DNA of 64,000 nt from an uncultured Tidjanibacter sp. (GTDB lineage: Bacteria; Bacteroidota; Bacteroidia; Bacteroidales; Rikenellaceae). The notes beneath the pieces are model-generated. The model was not told the DNA's origin. It ran no database searches and saw only the letters and a program-made list of their open reading frames with translations. The DNA is taken from contig CANTVF010000006.1 of NCBI GenBank assembly GCA_947852905.1, forward strand, positions 1 through 64,000, written 5' to 3'. A program made the position numbers and the translations under genes. Shown here in pieces: positions 46,293-55,054 of the stretch. Positions within the stretch are counted from its first letter, which is position 1. Each line of letters begins with the position of its first letter.

Positions 46293-49200
46293 ATGAAACT
46301 ATACGAAAGTGCCGTCAGGAAGCCGATCTCGACTGTCCTGATATTTCTGGGAGTGATCATACTCGGTGTATTCTCACTGATGAACCTCCCGATAGACATG
46401 TACCCGGAAATGGAGATGCCGGCCATTTCCGTGATAACGACCTACGAAGGCGCCAACGCATCGGATATCGAGACCAACGTGACCCGTATTCTCGAAGACA
46501 ACCTCAACACGGTGAACAATCTGAAAGATATCACCTCTAAATCGTCCGATAACGTATCGCTCATAACCCTCGAATTCGAATGGGGCTCCGACCTCGACGA
46601 AGCGTCCAACGACGTGCGAGACGCTATCAACCGCGTCAGCAGCCTCCTGCCGGACGACGTCGACGACCCGTCTATCTTCAAATTCAGCAGCTCCATGATT
46701 CCTGTCATGGTATTGTCGGTAACGGCCGACGAAAGCTACTTCGGACTTGAAAAACTCCTCGACGAACAGTTAGTCAACACGTTAAACCGTGTCGACGGGG
46801 TCGGTTCGGTGAGCATGGTAGGTGCTCCGGTACGTGAGATACAGATAAATGTGGATCCCCGCAAAATGGAGGCCTACGGCCTGACAGTAGAGCAACTCGG
46901 CGGTATCGTAGCCTCGGAAAACATCAATGTTCCGGGCGGTACGCTCGACATAGGTAACAATACCATAAATGTCAAGACAGACGGCGAGTTCGACTCCAGC
47001 GACGACCTTTATTCTGTACTCGTAGCCAGTGTAGGAGGTCGCGACATATACCTGCGCGACGTAGCCGTAATCAAGGACACCATAGAGAAAGAGACGCTCG
47101 ACGAACGTATCAACGGACGCAAGGGTGTCCGAGTAGTCGTTCAGAAACAGTCCGGCTCCAACACCGTGGCCATTGTCAACAAAATAATGGACGAGCTGCC
47201 CAACATAGAAAAGAACCTGCCGCCCGACGTGGAAGTAAGCGTACTCATGGACGGATCGGAAAATATCCGCGACAGTATCGACTCACTGACAGAAACGATC
47301 ATGTTCGCATTCCTGTTCGTGATTCTCGTGGTTCTCTTCTTCCTCGGACGATGGCGTGCGACGCTCATCATCTGTATCACGATCCCGATATCGCTCGTGA
47401 CGGGATTCATATACCTCTACCTGACAGGCTCCACACTGAATATCATTTCACTAAGCGCACTGTCCATAGCCATAGGTATGGTCGTGGACGACGCTATCGT
47501 GGTACTCGAGAACATCACCACCCACATAGAAAAAGGCTCCTCGCCCCGCGAAGCTGCCATTTACGGTACCAATGAGGTATGGCTTTCGGTAATAGCGACG
47601 ACGCTTACCGTTGTGGCCGTGTTCCTGCCGCTGACGCTCGTTTCCGGAATGGCCGGTATAATGTTCCGCGAACTCGGTTTCATGGTATCCATAATCGTGA
47701 CTGTTTCGACCATAACGGCCATATCGCTGACGCCTATGCTGTCGTCGCAGCTCTTGACCAAAAACAACACGCACGAATACAAAGGCCTCGGCAAGCTCTT
47801 CAAACCGATAGACAAATTCCTCGACTGGCTCGACAACTGGTATGCCTCGATCCTCAAATGGGCGGTACATCACCGTCTCGTCATCATGTGCAGCGTACTG
47901 CTGCTATTCGCCGGCGGTATCCTGATAGCTACGAAGGTACCGACCGACTTTACCCCCGCATCGGATAACGCCTCCATAGCCATGAAGATAGAAATGGAGC
48001 AGAACTCCAGCGTGGAATACTCCAAAAAAGTGGCACGCCAGATCGACACCATGATCGCCGAAATGTATCCGTTCATAGAGCGCATATCGACCAGTACGGG
48101 TAGTTCGTCGAGTACCAGCGCATTCTCTGCTATGCAGACTACCGGATCGAACATCATCAACTATACGCTGAAGTTCCCGAAATCGCACGAAAGGGACAAG
48201 TCCATATTCCAGATGAGTGACGAACTCCGTGTGGAACTCGCAAAGATTCCGGAGATCAAGCGTTTCACCGTAACTCCCGGTGGCGGTAGCGGCGGTGGCG
48301 GCGGTATGGGTAGCGTCAGCACCGTGGACGTTGAGATCTACGGATACAACTTCGACGTAACCAACGAGATCGCAGCGGATCTGAAAAGCAAATTCGAAAA
48401 GATCGAAGGCGCGCGCGACGTAACCATATCCCGCGAGGACATGCGACCGGAATACAACGTGAAACTCGACCGCAACAGGCTCGCATATTACGGCCTCAAC
48501 AGCGCTACCGTATCCACATCGATACGTAACCGAATCAACGGTTACACGGCGAGTCAGTACCGCGAAGACGGCGACGAATACGATATCATAGTACGCTATG
48601 CGGAACCGTACCGTACATCCGTAGAGGATATAGAGGATATCATAATCTACAATTCGCAGGGTGACGCGATACGTGTCGGCGATATAGGTACGGTAGAAGA
48701 GGAACTCGCCCCGCCCGCTATCGAACGTAAAAACCGCCAGAGAATAGTCAAAGTTACGATCATGCTCGGCGACGGCGTAGCTCTCGGTACCGTAGTCGAC
48801 GGTGTCAACCAAGTACTCGACGGATACGTGCTGCCGGACGATGTTTCCATAGACCTCGGCGGCTCTTATGAAGACCAGCAGGAATCTTTCGGCGACCTCG
48901 GTACGCTGCTTGTGTTGATCATCATTCTCGTATACATCGTCATGGCGACGCAGTTCGAATCGTTAGTCTATCCGTTCATCATCATGATCACGATCCTGCT
49001 CGCCGTACCGGGCGTATTCATAGCCCTCTACATAACGGGCACATCGCTCAGCCTCATGGCGCTGATCGGCGCTATCATGCTCGTGGGTATAGTCGTCAAG
49101 AACGGTATCGTGATGGTGGACTACACCAACCTGTTGCGCGAACGAGGTTCAGGTATCACACAGGCCGTCATCGCATCGGGAAAGAGCCGTCTGCGTCCTG

Positions 49201-49433
49201 TCCTCATGACCTCGCTCACCACTATCCTCGGTATGTTCCCTATGGCACTCAGTCTCGGTGAAGGTTCGGAATTGTGGCAGCCCATGGGTATAGCTATCAT
49301 CGGCGGTCTGACATTCTCCACCGTCCTGACGCTTGTCGCCGTTCCTGTCATGTACTCCATCTTCGGAGGCGTAGGCGTCAAACGCCAGCGCCGCAAACTG
49401 CAAGAGGCCCACGAACTGAAAGAATTGAATTAA
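46293..49433 (+). CDS. RND-family efflux permease
   Basis: 1046 residues, full AcrB-like length, 12 membrane segments and two large periplasmic loops. It begins MKLYESAVRKPISTVLIFLG. TM4 carries the proton-relay aspartates in SIAIGMVVDDAIVVLENITT; the second half has GAIMLVGIVVKNGIVMVDY and SRLRPVLMTSLTTILGMFPM. This places it in the HAE1/hydrophobe branch rather than CusA. A glycine-rich loop (VTPGGGSGGGGGMGSVST, near 48276-48320) in the second periplasmic domain is unusual. Substrate unknown. Confidence 0.94.
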   Translation: MKLYESAVRKPISTVLIFLGVIILGVFSLMNLPIDMYPEMEMPAISVITTYEGANASDIETNVTRILEDNLNTVNNLKDITSKSSDNVSLITLEFEWGSDLDEASNDVRDAINRVSSLLPDDVDDPSIFKFSSSMIPVMVLSVTADESYFGLEKLLDEQLVNTLNRVDGVGSVSMVGAPVREIQINVDPRKMEAYGLTVEQLGGIVASENINVPGGTLDIGNNTINVKTDGEFDSSDDLYSVLVASVGGRDIYLRDVAVIKDTIEKETLDERINGRKGVRVVVQKQSGSNTVAIVNKIMDELPNIEKNLPPDVEVSVLMDGSENIRDSIDSLTETIMFAFLFVILVVLFFLGRWRATLIICITIPISLVTGFIYLYLTGSTLNIISLSALSIAIGMVVDDAIVVLENITTHIEKGSSPREAAIYGTNEVWLSVIATTLTVVAVFLPLTLVSGMAGIMFRELGFMVSIIVTVSTITAISLTPMLSSQLLTKNNTHEYKGLGKLFKPIDKFLDWLDNWYASILKWAVHHRLVIMCSVLLLFAGGILIATKVPTDFTPASDNASIAMKIEMEQNSSVEYSKKVARQIDTMIAEMYPFIERISTSTGSSSSTSAFSAMQTTGSNIINYTLKFPKSHERDKSIFQMSDELRVELAKIPEIKRFTVTPGGGSGGGGGMGSVSTVDVEIYGYNFDVTNEIAADLKSKFEKIEGARDVTISREDMRPEYNVKLDRNRLAYYGLNSATVSTSIRNRINGYTASQYREDGDEYDIIVRYAEPYRTSVEDIEDIIIYNSQGDAIRVGDIGTVEEELAPPAIERKNRQRIVKVTIMLGDGVALGTVVDGVNQVLDGYVLPDDVSIDLGGSYEDQQESFGDLGTLLVLIIILVYIVMATQFESLVYPFIIMITILLAVPGVFIALYITGTSLSLMALIGAIMLVGIVVKNGIVMVDYTNLLRERGSGITQAVIASGKSRLRPVLMTSLTTILGMFPMALSLGEGSELWQPMGIAIIGGLTFSTVLTLVAVPVMYSIFGGVGVKRQRRKLQEAHELKELN

Positions 49434-49503
49434 TCCTGTTTCCATGACCGGGGCATGCTACAGCATTGTCCCCGGCCGCGGAAACACATAAAGACACCGT
49501 AAA

Positions 49504-49797
49504 ATGAAAGCGATATTCATTTCATACAATATGACGCTCACCGAGCGTATACAATGGTTGCTCGACCACTATACCGTTCGCGGATTCACCCTGTTCCCGC
49601 TGACTCACGGCCGCGGATCTTTCGACGGCGAGCCGCACATGGGTACACATACGTGGCCGGCCATGAACTCCACGATAATAGCCATGATGGACGATGACAA
49701 GGCCGAAAAATTCATGAATGCGCTCCGCACCCTCGACAAGGAAACTCATATGCAGGGCATGAGGGCATTCATGTGGGATATTACCGAACAATTATAA
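49504..49797 (+). CDS. Small PII-like protein at the end of the efflux operon
   Basis: 97 residues, MKAIFISYNMTLTERIQWLL at the start, in a beta-alpha-beta-beta-alpha-beta pattern of PII-like proteins. A T-loop-like segment (THGRGSFDGEPHMGTHTWPA) is followed by STIIAMMDDDKAEKFMNAL. It is 70 bp after the RND permease and before a strong terminator, so it is probably part of the operon. PII-like DUF3240 proteins occur next to some CusA-type pumps; this may be an analogous regulator or metal or nucleotide sensor. The assignment is by pattern only. Confidence 0.65.
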   Translation: MKAIFISYNMTLTERIQWLLDHYTVRGFTLFPLTHGRGSFDGEPHMGTHTWPAMNSTIIAMMDDDKAEKFMNALRTLDKETHMQGMRAFMWDITEQL

Positions 49798-49819
49798 CGA
49801 TACAGTTATCGTACTCACG

Positions 49820-49853
49820 AAAAGCCTCGGCACGATTGTGCCGAGGCTTTTTC
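49820..49853 (+). terminator. Terminator of the efflux operon
   Basis: 14-bp stem AAAAGCCTCGGCAC/GTGCCGAGGCTTTT with a GATT loop and trailing TTC, 23 bp after the PII-like gene. The flanking A run on the other side allows bidirectional action. Confidence 0.92.
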
Positions 49854-49921
49854 TTACATTATGACCATACACACGTAACGGAGCTTTCCGTTGCATACTA
49901 TATGACGTTATATAACAACGT

Positions 49922-50413
49922 CTAAAAAAGCCTCCTCGTCACAGCCAGCCGCACAACCAGAATAACCATCCCGGCGACGCCCGCCCACATGAGAGCCTTT
50001 TCCCTCCAACGCAGAGGAAGACGCACAGGCACCTCTATCTTTTCGGTACGCACACGCTCCATGACAATAGTATCACGGACCGCCACCTCCCTGACCTGCA
50101 CTTCGACAGGTATCTCCACAGCCTTGTTCCGCAATGTATGGTGCAGGCGGCCGGTACTGTCTATCCGTGCATGAGAGAATGCGAGCGAGGTCTCCAGACT
50201 CGAACTGTCCTGTCTCACGAGCACGTGCCGCGATTCGTCCGGCAAACGCACCGGAACCGTCATACGACGTACTATCTCCCGATAATCCCGCCTGTATTGC
50301 GACGATATACTGTCGGCCACCTGTGAAGAAACCGCTTTCCGGCAGGGACAACACCCCGCAGCACTCAAAGCCGCTACGTACGCAGCCACTACAAATAATC
50401 TGCCCAACCGCAT
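49922..50413 (-). CDS. Spanin-like small lipoprotein of the lysis cassette
   Basis: 163 residues. An N-terminal signal with lipobox-like LSAAGC (Cys21) and a C-terminal membrane segment ALMWAGVAGMVILVVRLAV just before the end. Between them lies a periplasmic stretch with charged heptad-like parts (SQYRRDYREIVRRMTV) and VEIPVEVQVREVAVRD. Lipid anchor at one end and membrane helix at the other is the layout of phage unimolecular spanins (T1 gp11 type), which join inner and outer membranes at lysis. It overlaps the next gene upstream by 25 bp. Inference by topology and context, not by sequence match. Confidence 0.55.
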   Translation of the reverse strand: MRLGRLFVVAAYVAALSAAGCCPCRKAVSSQVADSISSQYRRDYREIVRRMTVPVRLPDESRHVLVRQDSSSLETSLAFSHARIDSTGRLHHTLRNKAVEIPVEVQVREVAVRDTIVMERVRTEKIEVPVRLPLRWREKALMWAGVAGMVILVVRLAVTRRLF

Positions 50414-50691
50414 AGTTTTCTGTTTTTCAAATAATCCGCATTTTGTTCGTTTTCATACGCTTCCCTCTCGAAAGGGTTGCGCCTGTAACCGTAGCGCAAC
50501 CAATACCACAGATAACGGAGGTAAAACAATATCCAACCGCGACAGTCAGCTGCCTGCGCCATATGAATACCCTCATGTCTTACGGTAGAGGCTGACAAAG
50601 GCCGACACTCCCTACGGGCAAGGATAACCCCGAAAAAAGCCATGGCGGCATAACCGCGAAACGGCAACAGTCTGTTGTAAACGATCTTCAT
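50389..50691 (-). CDS. Small HExxH membrane-associated protein
   Basis: 100 residues. It contains HEGIH at residues 39-43 and FEREAYENE at 74-82, the spacing of a short gluzincin-like metallopeptidase (HExxH plus downstream Glu). Hydrophobic segments surround it (GYAAMAFFGVILA; GWILFYLRYLWYWLRY), so it is probably membrane-bound. Small proteins of this type occur in Bacteroidota phage lysis regions. Whether it has protease activity is unknown. Confidence 0.6.
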   Translation of the reverse strand: MKIVYNRLLPFRGYAAMAFFGVILARRECRPLSASTVRHEGIHMAQAADCRGWILFYLRYLWYWLRYGYRRNPFEREAYENEQNADYLKNRKLCGWADYL

Positions 50692-50795
50692 AATCCCTAA
50701 TAATCGAACACTTTCACACGGTATTGCGCCGGACTCAACACAATCGCCTAATTTCCGGCCGAAACCGCCACAACGAGTATAGCATACCTAAATAG

Positions 50796-51302
50796 CTAAT
50801 CCTTAAATTTCATATCATCGATTCTGTTGAGCCACCCGCGAAGAAATCTGCGTTGCGAAGGATCGCGGCGTACGATATTTTCAACAAAGACAATTCTGTC
50901 GGCCTTGATCCGGTGAAACAGCCGTTCGTAATCGCTGCCGTTCAGCGCAGAGAGAGTCCTCTCCCCCACTATCCCGTCCGTGTCTACCCCCAGTATCCTC
51001 TGCGGCCGCGTGATGCCGTGAACGCCCGAAGCCCAAACCCAATCGACGAGAATGTCGGCCAACGACTGGCTAACTATCCTGTCGCCCTGCCAACGGTCCC
51101 AATATCCTGTCTTGAAAATGTGCAGCCACTGTACTTCTGTCATAGCCAGCAGGTCGCCGACCGTGCAACCGGCACCGTAGAAATGCCGAAACGTGGCGAG
51201 AGTAACACCCATATTCGTAGCGCCGCCGCGATCGGCGGGGTCGTCGGCAAAACCGCCCTCCCATTTACGAATGAAAGGTACCAGCAATTCCAAACGTGCC
51301 AC
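50796..51302 (-). CDS. GH108-family endolysin (N-acetylmuramidase)
   Basis: 168 residues. The N-terminal FIRKWEGGFADDPADRGGAT is the GH108 signature, with Glu15 of EGG the likely catalytic acid, followed by NMGVTLATF. A C-terminal peptidoglycan-binding-like segment contains DTDGIVGERTLSALN. It has no signal peptide, so it depends on a holin, whose gene overlaps the operon 4 bp upstream. It cleaves the glycan backbone of peptidoglycan in known members. Confidence 0.9.
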   Translation of the reverse strand: MARLELLVPFIRKWEGGFADDPADRGGATNMGVTLATFRHFYGAGCTVGDLLAMTEVQWLHIFKTGYWDRWQGDRIVSQSLADILVDWVWASGVHGITRPQRILGVDTDGIVGERTLSALNGSDYERLFHRIKADRIVFVENIVRRDPSQRRFLRGWLNRIDDMKFKD

Positions 51303-51305
51303 GGT

Positions 51306-51857
51306 CTACTGCGCCTTACTGCCGGATACAGCGTCCACGGCATCATCCGTATTATCGTTTCCGCCGGACACTTCCGACACTATCTCCTGCACTTCGGCAC
51401 TGTCTTCGGATTGTTTCTTTTTCAGATAGTCGTCGAGCAGGGCCACCTTCTTGGAAAACTGCAATCCTATGAAATAATCCAGAAACCCGATAACGGGATT
51501 GTCCGGCATCAGCTGATGCAGGTTCTTGAGAATATTGGACGAATAGAAATAGATGAAGACATAAGTTATCACCTTGACCACATACAGCGACTCATCTATA
51601 TCCCCCTGATACCTGCCGACGGCATACACCATGACGACGATTCCCAGATAGACGAGCAGATAACAGGCCGAAAGCATGAACTTCTTGAAACTGAAACGTT
51701 CCTTGGACACGACAATGCCCGAAACCACCCCGAAAACTATATCGCAGGCAGCGAAAATAAGCAGCAGCACCATTGCGTTATGCACCGGCTGCAAATAGGC
51801 GACCAGAGCACCCACATATGTGGCGACCGCCGTTTTGATTATATCCCAATAATTCAT
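51306..51857 (-). CDS. Phage-type holin
   Basis: 183 residues from MNYWDIIKTAVATYVGALVA (an upstream ATG adds MCVT). Four hydrophobic segments lie before residue 130, with AACDIVFGVVSGIVVSKERF followed by SFKKFMLSACYLLVYLGIVV resembling Phage_holin_4-type proteins. The C-terminus is charged and acidic (KKKQSEDSAEVQEIVSEV). It is 3 bp upstream of the endolysin stop-to-start junction, so they are coupled. It would form the lysis pore in the inner membrane. Confidence 0.8.
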   Translation of the reverse strand: MNYWDIIKTAVATYVGALVAYLQPVHNAMVLLLIFAACDIVFGVVSGIVVSKERFSFKKFMLSACYLLVYLGIVVMVYAVGRYQGDIDESLYVVKVITYVFIYFYSSNILKNLHQLMPDNPVIGFLDYFIGLQFSKKVALLDDYLKKKQSEDSAEVQEIVSEVSGGNDNTDDAVDAVSGSKAQ

Positions 51858-52161
51858 CGTAACACACAATTTGCGGCACCCGTGGGCGCCCGTTTCACAT
51901 CGGTATTCTTATCTCGCGGCAGAGCCATAGCGCGCTTAAGCCTCCGCCACAGCCAAAGATAACTCCGGTCCGACGCACGCCATTTCCATAAATGAAGAAT
52001 AAATCCAGCGAATACCCTCTACCGGCAAGAATATCCCGACCGAAGCAAAAACACCCACACACCACCGACAAAACAGGACGCCGGCTTTCCTATCGACGGG
52101 AGCCAAACGCCAACCCAGCCGACAGACGCGACCACACGAATGCTGCTACACATTACCACAA

Positions 52162-52200
52162 AAAATATCGGGAGGACGCGTCTTTAGCTCGTCCTCCCGA
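52162..52200 (-). terminator. Terminator of the CDF transporter gene
   Basis: 11-bp stem TCGGGAGGACG/CGTCCTCCCGA (52168-52178 with 52190-52200), with TATTTTTTG following on the minus strand. It is 114 bp after the stop at 52315. Confidence 0.82.
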
Positions 52201-52314
52201 CATTTTCATTCGGTGCCAATCGTCCGACGGCACCATATATGTGACCCATTACAGCAAACCGCACCGCGAATGCTCCCGCAAAATTGTGCGGGTAACGCAG
52301 GTCGGCCGCACGCT

Positions 52315-53241
52315 CTATACCATACCCTTGTCTATGCCGAATCTCTCGGCCTCATGACATACGCCCTCTGGCTCGACGTGGACTATGATATCGTAAATAT
52401 TGTCCACCCTCTCCTTTATGCTGCGCTCTACCTCGCTGGCTATCCGGTGCGCCTCGGTAAGCGTTATATCGCCGTCGGCCTCTATATCGAGCGCTATCAT
52501 ATACAGATTGCCTATCTGACGCGAACGCACCCTATGGGGATTGTGCGCGCCGGGAACAGCCTCTACGGCATCGAATATCTTGTTGTATATCCCCTCGTCC
52601 TTGACACCGTCCATCAGCTCCACGTTCGAATCCATGAATATCTCAACGGCCGACTTGATGATGAAAATACTGATTATAAAACCTGTCACGACATCCAGAA
52701 TAGGCATTTCGAGAACGAACGAGAACAACAGTCCAGCGAGCACACCTACGGATATTATCACGTCGTTGCGCATATTCACGGCATTGGCACGCAACAGCGA
52801 ACTGTTCACACGGCGCCCCTGCCGGAACTGATACAAGGCGAGCAACAGTTTGCCGACGATAGAAAACAGCGTGACATATACCGCTATAGCGGCAGGCATC
52901 TGACGCGGCTCGCCGGAAAACATGCTTTCGAGCGACGATACGAGCATCTGAATACCGGCATAAAAGATCACGAGCGAAAGTATTTTCGTCGCTATCGTCT
53001 CGGCTTTCTCATATCCGTACGGATACTTCTTCGACGGCGGACGGCTCACTATACGGGAGGTAAATATCATGACTACCGAAATCACCACATCGGTAGCCGA
53101 ATCTATACCGTCGCCCAATACGGCGAAACTGCCGGCCACTACGCCGACCACTATCTTGGCCACGGACAGTATGGCGTTTCCTATGGTACTTATCCACGAC
53201 GTCCGAACGAGTACCCTGTTCCTTGCTGCGCTACCTTCCAT
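52315..53241 (-). CDS. Cation diffusion facilitator (CDF) metal transporter
   Basis: 308 residues, six membrane segments plus a C-terminal cytoplasmic domain. The TM2 metal site is in GDGIDSATDVVISVV and the TM5 site in RANAVNMRNDVIISVGVL; the sites are of D-x3-D / N-x3-D type rather than the H-x3-D typical of zinc-specific CDFs, hinting at Mn or Fe (inference). The C-terminal fold has VPGAHNPHRVRSRQIGN and DNIYDIIVHVEP. It exports divalent metals in known members. Single gene. Confidence 0.92.
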   Translation of the reverse strand: MEGSAARNRVLVRTSWISTIGNAILSVAKIVVGVVAGSFAVLGDGIDSATDVVISVVMIFTSRIVSRPPSKKYPYGYEKAETIATKILSLVIFYAGIQMLVSSLESMFSGEPRQMPAAIAVYVTLFSIVGKLLLALYQFRQGRRVNSSLLRANAVNMRNDVIISVGVLAGLLFSFVLEMPILDVVTGFIISIFIIKSAVEIFMDSNVELMDGVKDEGIYNKIFDAVEAVPGAHNPHRVRSRQIGNLYMIALDIEADGDITLTEAHRIASEVERSIKERVDNIYDIIVHVEPEGVCHEAERFGIDKGMV

Positions 53242-53560
53242 AAATCACTCCTGCTAAAACGGACTACAATCAGCCCGCCGATAAAATATCCGTTGCATCG
53301 CCGACGCAAAGCTAAATTTCCGGTTCCCGAAAAACAGCCTTCTTCTGAGCCCCCCTACATTCCACATGAATGTTCCCGCCCCGAGACAACCGACACTAAG
53401 GACATGCCGCCAACGCGAATTGTCGTCGCCTGTTATTCCGAAACAGCCATGGAGCCGTCCGGCGCCAAAGCGACGACTTTGCAAAAATAAAACAATTTAC
53501 CGTTACGCCATAACCAAGGCCGGCAGACGCCTCATTATACGCAAAAAACATCCGACAACA

Positions 53561-53600
53561 GAAATCGCTCAGGGACATCGATCCGATCTTCCCTGAGCGA
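53561..53600 (-). terminator. Terminator of the small lipoprotein gene
   Basis: 11-bp stem TCGCTCAGGGA/TCCCTGAGCGA (53565-53575 with 53590-53600), then TTTCTG on the minus strand, about 95 bp beyond the stop. Confidence 0.75.
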
Positions 53601-53694
53601 CTTATACTCCGAAAACGAAGCGTCCGTTTCATCCGATCACAACAAGCACATCCTTGCATGCACGGCACGGCCGACAAAACCTGCATTCCGCGCG

Positions 53695-54231
53695 TTATGC
53701 CTGTATACCTGTAATCCTTATAACGAGCTCCTTGCCTTCGATTTCACTCTTTATCTCGATATCGCAATCGAAATCAGGCCGTAACTCCGATGATGAGGGT
53801 GCATCCATTATCTCCTCAAACCTTGCATCGACGCTCACTCCCATATCCCAATATTCCTTACGTCCGTCGACGAAAAACGTTCCATCATCGTTATACTCCC
53901 AAAACCGCGCAGAATATCCGCTCCCAACTCCACTGTGATATCCCGTATTCAAAGAATAAGATTTGCCATCAAATACTGCCCGGCATATTATACATATGCA
54001 ATTGTAGTAATACTCATTTGTTTCAACGGTTATCAGACAGTGAGATAAATTATCGATAAGTTTACCGTCATAAGTAATCTCGTAGTCGGTAATATCGTAA
54101 TTAACTATACGCTCTATTCTGTAGGTACAATTCGGCTCCGGCGGACAAGTGGTTGCCGTCTTTGTACATCCGGAAATAAAACCGACGAACATTATCGCCG
54201 CGACAATTATATTCAACAAGCGCCTCATCAT
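53695..54231 (-). CDS. Hypothetical lipoprotein (178 aa)
   Basis: Signal peptide MMRRLLNIIVAAIMFVGFIS with lipobox ISGC. The mature part has an early CPPEPNC and two more Cys (YNCICIICRA), and is predicted beta-rich with many aromatic residues (VGSGYSARFWEYNDDG). No family recognised. A remnant of a secreted protein lies just upstream. Confidence 0.7.
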   Translation of the reverse strand: MMRRLLNIIVAAIMFVGFISGCTKTATTCPPEPNCTYRIERIVNYDITDYEITYDGKLIDNLSHCLITVETNEYYYNCICIICRAVFDGKSYSLNTGYHSGVGSGYSARFWEYNDDGTFFVDGRKEYWDMGVSVDARFEEIMDAPSSSELRPDFDCDIEIKSEIEGKELVIRITGIQA

Positions 54232-54290
54232 AACACTATATTTTGCAATACATTCAACAAACAGCTATGTCTTACAACAATTTAATTCCT

Positions 54291-54576
54291 TTAAAGTTTA
54301 ACAAATGTTGCTTTTGCTTGTCCGGTCGGATTGTTACTATCGCCAGTAAATGTCAATATTACCGTATATACCCCTGATACAAAAGCTGGAATGGTTACGC
54401 TGAATTTTAGCCCAGCGTAAAGATTCGATTTACTGGTTGAATATACAAGCCGGGCTGCTTCATCATATATTTGCAAATTACCGTCCCCAGCAATTTTCCC
54501 CCCCCAATGTAATTATCAACATATTATTGGTAACAAGATTAGGAAATATTCTTATTGTTTTCGGATCAAATAATTG
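54291..54576 (-). pseudogene. T9SS C-terminal sorting-domain relic, frame broken at a G8 tract
   Basis: Upstream part FDPKTIRIFPNLVTNNMLI and downstream part GNLQIYDEAARLVYSTS, then VSGVYTVILTFTGD, are together a type A sorting signal of the type IX secretion system (PNPV motif, IYDxxGRLVYS, GVYxV). The two lie in different frames and join at a run of eight G on the coding strand (54498-54505). Seven G would restore the reading. No secreted domain precedes it (stop codons from 54577), so it is an orphan tail. Confidence 0.75.
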
Positions 54577-54995
54577 TCATAAGATTCAAGAAAATCGTTT
54601 CATAAGCATCATTTTTTAGTAATGATCAGATCTTTAGCTTTGTCTAAGATAGAAAATTCGGAACACAAAGCAAAAATATCCAGCAAAAAAGTGCATCTCT
54701 GAAAATATTTCAGGAATACAAGTCAAAATCAAACGGAGGAAAAAATAATATCTTTCTCCCTCCGACAAGACGTTCGCTACACAAAGACAATCTCGCAATA
54801 CATCTGTAAAAACGCAAAATACTCAGCCACCTGCAAACCGATAAAAGCATGGCAGACGGAAAAACATGACGGTTTGTCATAACCGGCAATCTGTTGCGTT
54901 TCTTTCGTGCTTCGGACCAAGCCATTTACCTTCCGTAAACTCCTGTCGGCCTCACACTCACGGTCTCGCATTCTACAAGTTCTAACATACCGAAA
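54577..54995. other. Intergenic, no gene seen
   Basis: About 420 bp upstream of the sorting-domain relic, where its parent gene should be. It is AT-rich and holds a small CGGAGG/CCTCCG hairpin near 54734-54766. No coding similarity was recognised. Confidence 0.35.
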
Positions 54996-55032
54996 GGGGT
55001 TGTGTCAAAATTCAATATTTTGACACAACCCC
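54996..55032 (-). terminator. Terminator of the amidohydrolase gene
   Basis: 15-bp perfect stem GGGGTTGTGTCAAAA/TTTTGACACAACCCC (54996-55010 with 55018-55032), with TTTCGG following on the minus strand, 22 bp after the stop codon. Confidence 0.82.
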
Positions 55033-55054
55033 ATATATGGCCAACAGGCAACCG

